Assembly: GCA_003511885.1 (NCBI GenBank)
Contig: DOIX01000137.1
Span: 34,521 to 40,761 of the forward strand
DNA from: Cyanobacteria bacterium UBA11153
GTDB taxonomy: Bacteria; Cyanobacteriota; Cyanobacteriia; Cyanobacteriales; Coleofasciculaceae
Reading direction: 5' to 3'
DNA: 6,241 nucleotides
Part shown: one piece after another, positions 4,777-6,241 of the stretch
Layout of the letters: the number at the start of each line of letters is the position of its first letter
How positions within the stretch are numbered: the stretch's first letter is position 1
Translations under genes and position numbers: made by a program
Notes under the pieces: generated by a model
The model's input: only the letters and a program-made list of their open reading frames with translations
What the model was told of the DNA's origin: nothing
The model's database searches: none

Positions 4777-6057
4777 ATGACTGCTACTTGGACAGAATCT
4801 GATATTCGACAAACTAGCTGTGAAGAGCAACAGCTCTACGATCATCTACTTTATGCCATACAGGTAGAGTCGCCCTGTGAAACGATCGATCGCTTCCAAA
4901 AGCTGTTTCTGGATGGATCGAGATATGAAGAACCGAAAATCTGGATGGCGTTAGAAAAGCTAGTAGTAGATAAGAGAGCAGAGCAAGATTTTAAGTTTGT
5001 CCTCAACCGTTGCTGCCATATTCTGATCAATCGCTGGCAAATGCAGCCCCAACTACAGGCAGCAATCCCAGAGTTGGTGAGAATATTTGAACATCTACCG
5101 CCTCCAGGAATAGTTCGTTCTCGCGGTGCAAGGCGTTTGCGGGAACTAGTGGAACATTTCACCGAGACAGAGCAATATCTAACATTACAGCGTTTATCGC
5201 GGGTAATGAGCGAAAATTCAGATCGCAATGGCTGTGGCTCCAAGCCAGTCGGAAATCTGATTCAGCGCTATCCCTACTTATACGAACATTGCCTCTTGAG
5301 TGAAGATAGCAGTTACGAGCATCAGCAAACAGTGAGACAGATTCAATCCCGGATTCAGAAAAGGTTTGAGCTAGATTTATCTCATTATGTGACCTACCAG
5401 GTAAGATGTGCCAAAACAATTCGTTCCGGCTCAAAAGAAGCAATCAGAAACATCCAACCAGTAAAAAATCCCACACTGTTGAGCGATCGCGAATTGGGTA
5501 GCGCTCTCAAGAACTTTTCTGGTAAGGTGCAAGGCTCCTACACTCACCGGGATATCGCCCAAAGTTTCCTCACCCACACTGGTCACACAACTCGCTACAA
5601 AGATTTTAAGGCAGATTTGTACGAATATCTCACTGCGATCGTGGATCCATCCTATGGCAAACGCCAGTTTAATGAGCGGCTTCATACTTATCTGAAAAAT
5701 ACCCTACCTCAGAGCGATGCCCAACCAACCACAGAATTTCTGATTTTACGAACCTGTAGCAAATTATTAAACTTCTTAGTGGTAGAGAGCAGTCAGCGTC
5801 CTAACCACTTTGTGTTTGTCGATTTAATTACCAACTTGGGGGCAACTGTGACCACAGTTTTGTTACTAAAGATAGTGTTGCTGTCTCACAAAGTTAAGCA
5901 TTACTTAGAAAAACAATTTGCCATTTTATTTAACCACTATGAATCGTCAACGAGAGACGGCGTACCTTGGTTAGTCACATCTTTGGAAAACCTGAATGTA
6001 GCTTTCTCTATCCACTTTGGTGGAGCAGATGTTTCTTGTTTAAGTCAGATTATGTAG
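4777..6057 (+). CDS. Conserved-type hypothetical protein, 426 residues, mostly helical
   Basis: I do not recognise a characterised family; the sequence resembles conserved hypothetical proteins of cyanobacteria (recalled, not verified), and no function can be assigned. The protein looks soluble and alpha-helical. The N-terminal half (about 1-145) is a series of amphipathic helices with many Leu, Arg and Glu residues (for example SRGARRLRELVEHFTETEQY, 115-134), reminiscent of helical-repeat scaffolds. A looser Cys/Gly/Asp-rich segment (145-165) follows. The second half (about 225-426) begins NPTLLSDRELGSALKNFSGK and includes KRQFNERLHTYLKNTLP (295-311), a hydrophobic helix LGATVTTVLLLKIVLLS (354-370) flanked by Lys and probably buried, and LFNHYESSTRDGVPWLV (384-400). 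No signal peptide, nucleotide-binding loop or obvious catalytic motif is visible. It has a fair Shine-Dalgarno site and is divergent from murF, with no partner gene downstream in the window. One HIP1 site lies at 5483-5490. Confidence 0.8.
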   Translation: MTATWTESDIRQTSCEEQQLYDHLLYAIQVESPCETIDRFQKLFLDGSRYEEPKIWMALEKLVVDKRAEQDFKFVLNRCCHILINRWQMQPQLQAAIPELVRIFEHLPPPGIVRSRGARRLRELVEHFTETEQYLTLQRLSRVMSENSDRNGCGSKPVGNLIQRYPYLYEHCLLSEDSSYEHQQTVRQIQSRIQKRFELDLSHYVTYQVRCAKTIRSGSKEAIRNIQPVKNPTLLSDRELGSALKNFSGKVQGSYTHRDIAQSFLTHTGHTTRYKDFKADLYEYLTAIVDPSYGKRQFNERLHTYLKNTLPQSDAQPTTEFLILRTCSKLLNFLVVESSQRPNHFVFVDLITNLGATVTTVLLLKIVLLSHKVKHYLEKQFAILFNHYESSTRDGVPWLVTSLENLNVAFSIHFGGADVSCLSQIM

Positions 6058-6058
6058 G

Positions 6059-6093
6059 CTATTGATTATTAGTTGTTGGTTGTTGGTCGTTAG
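6059..6093 (+). repeat. Degenerate heptamer tandem array (STRR-like)
   Basis: Read in phase from 6059, the heptamers are CTATTGA, TTATTAG, TTGTTGG, TTGTTGG, TCGTTAG. The two central units are identical and the outer ones drift from the same pattern. It starts immediately after the stop of the 426-residue gene and runs into unit C. Confidence 0.65.
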
Positions 6094-6122
6094 GGCTTGC
6101 TGTATAAGTCATTAACCTTGAC
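6091..6122 (-). repeat. Dispersed repeat unit C, copy 2
   Basis: The reverse complement matches 1732-1763 at 28 of 32 positions, with 17 consecutive identical bases ending in CAGCAAGCCCTA. It is separated from unit A (ending at 6129) by only six bases, while the left copy has 109 bases there. Confidence 0.7.
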
Positions 6123-6128
6123 AAAAAT

Positions 6129-6236
6129 TAGCTTCGAGTGCTGTCCTTCAGTTGGGAAAAGTACCAGGAATAAGAGTTACACCCCTGAAAATTCAGACAG
6201 TTTTTCACGGAAACTCGAAAATTGTGCCACACAAAA
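6129..6236 (-). repeat. Dispersed repeat unit A, copy 2
   Basis: The reverse complement aligns with 1516-1622. The 83-bp core at 6154-6236 matches 1516-1598 at 73 positions with no gap. The inner hairpin motif TTGTG-CCA-CACAA (6223-6235) is conserved. On the + strand the ACAGTTTT/AAAATTGT pairing is kept with one G-U. The repeat may continue past the window edge. Confidence 0.85.
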
Positions 6237-6241
6237 AACCC

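Noticed and set aside
4851..5685. Three - strand frames (4851-5243, 5159-5443, 5431-5685)
   Set aside because: They are antisense to the continuous 426-residue gene, have no motifs, and overlap one another.
1..6241. CRISPR array, tRNA, rRNA, toxin-antitoxin pair or defence island
   Set aside because: No regularly spaced repeats with unique spacers, no tRNA-like cloverleaf or rRNA sequence noticed, and no recognisable toxin, antitoxin or defence gene beside the lone HNH protein.

Overview
The window looks like ordinary chromosomal DNA of a cyanobacterium. The octamer GCGATCGC (HIP1, the hallmark of many cyanobacterial genomes) occurs seven times. Two proteins resemble cyanobacterial conserved families: a small HNH protein and a hot-dog thioesterase. 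The intergenic DNA carries heptanucleotide tandem repeats of the kind known from filamentous cyanobacteria. Genus cannot be fixed from the sequence.

Layout, left to right. Positions 1-345 are gene-free and repeat-rich. A weak 73-codon frame (346-567) ends in a TAATG overlap with a hot-dog fold acyl-CoA thioesterase (567-1058, +). A 64-bp MITE-like element (1066-1129) separates this from a 90-residue stand-alone HNH protein (1189-1461, +). Positions 1462-1844 are a mosaic of intergenic repeats: unit A, a heptamer array, unit B and unit C. Next come a cyanobacterial-type two-helix membrane protein with a coiled coil (1845-2480, -), a 603-bp spacer holding a second MITE-like copy in opposite orientation (2712-2778), and murF (3084-4433, -). 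A 343-bp divergent spacer with three perfect-stem hairpins (4434-4776) precedes a 426-residue helical protein of unknown function (4777-6057, +). The window closes with heptamers followed by units C and A in inverted orientation (6059-6236).

The genes do not form an obvious common pathway. MurF is a core peptidoglycan enzyme, the thioesterase is metabolic, and the others are uncharacterised. Apart from the doubtful TAATG overlap there is no operon in view: murF and the 426-residue gene are divergent, and the rest are separated by repeats.

I did not find a convincing new multi-gene system. The most interesting signals are in the non-coding DNA. An 83-bp inverted repeat (73/83 identical) lies at 1516-1598 and 6154-6236, with a second block in matching order behind it. 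A pair of inverted MITE-like elements shows TA-type flanks. A 55-bp repeat has substitutions that preserve RNA pairing. The leader between murF and the 426-residue gene may be structured.
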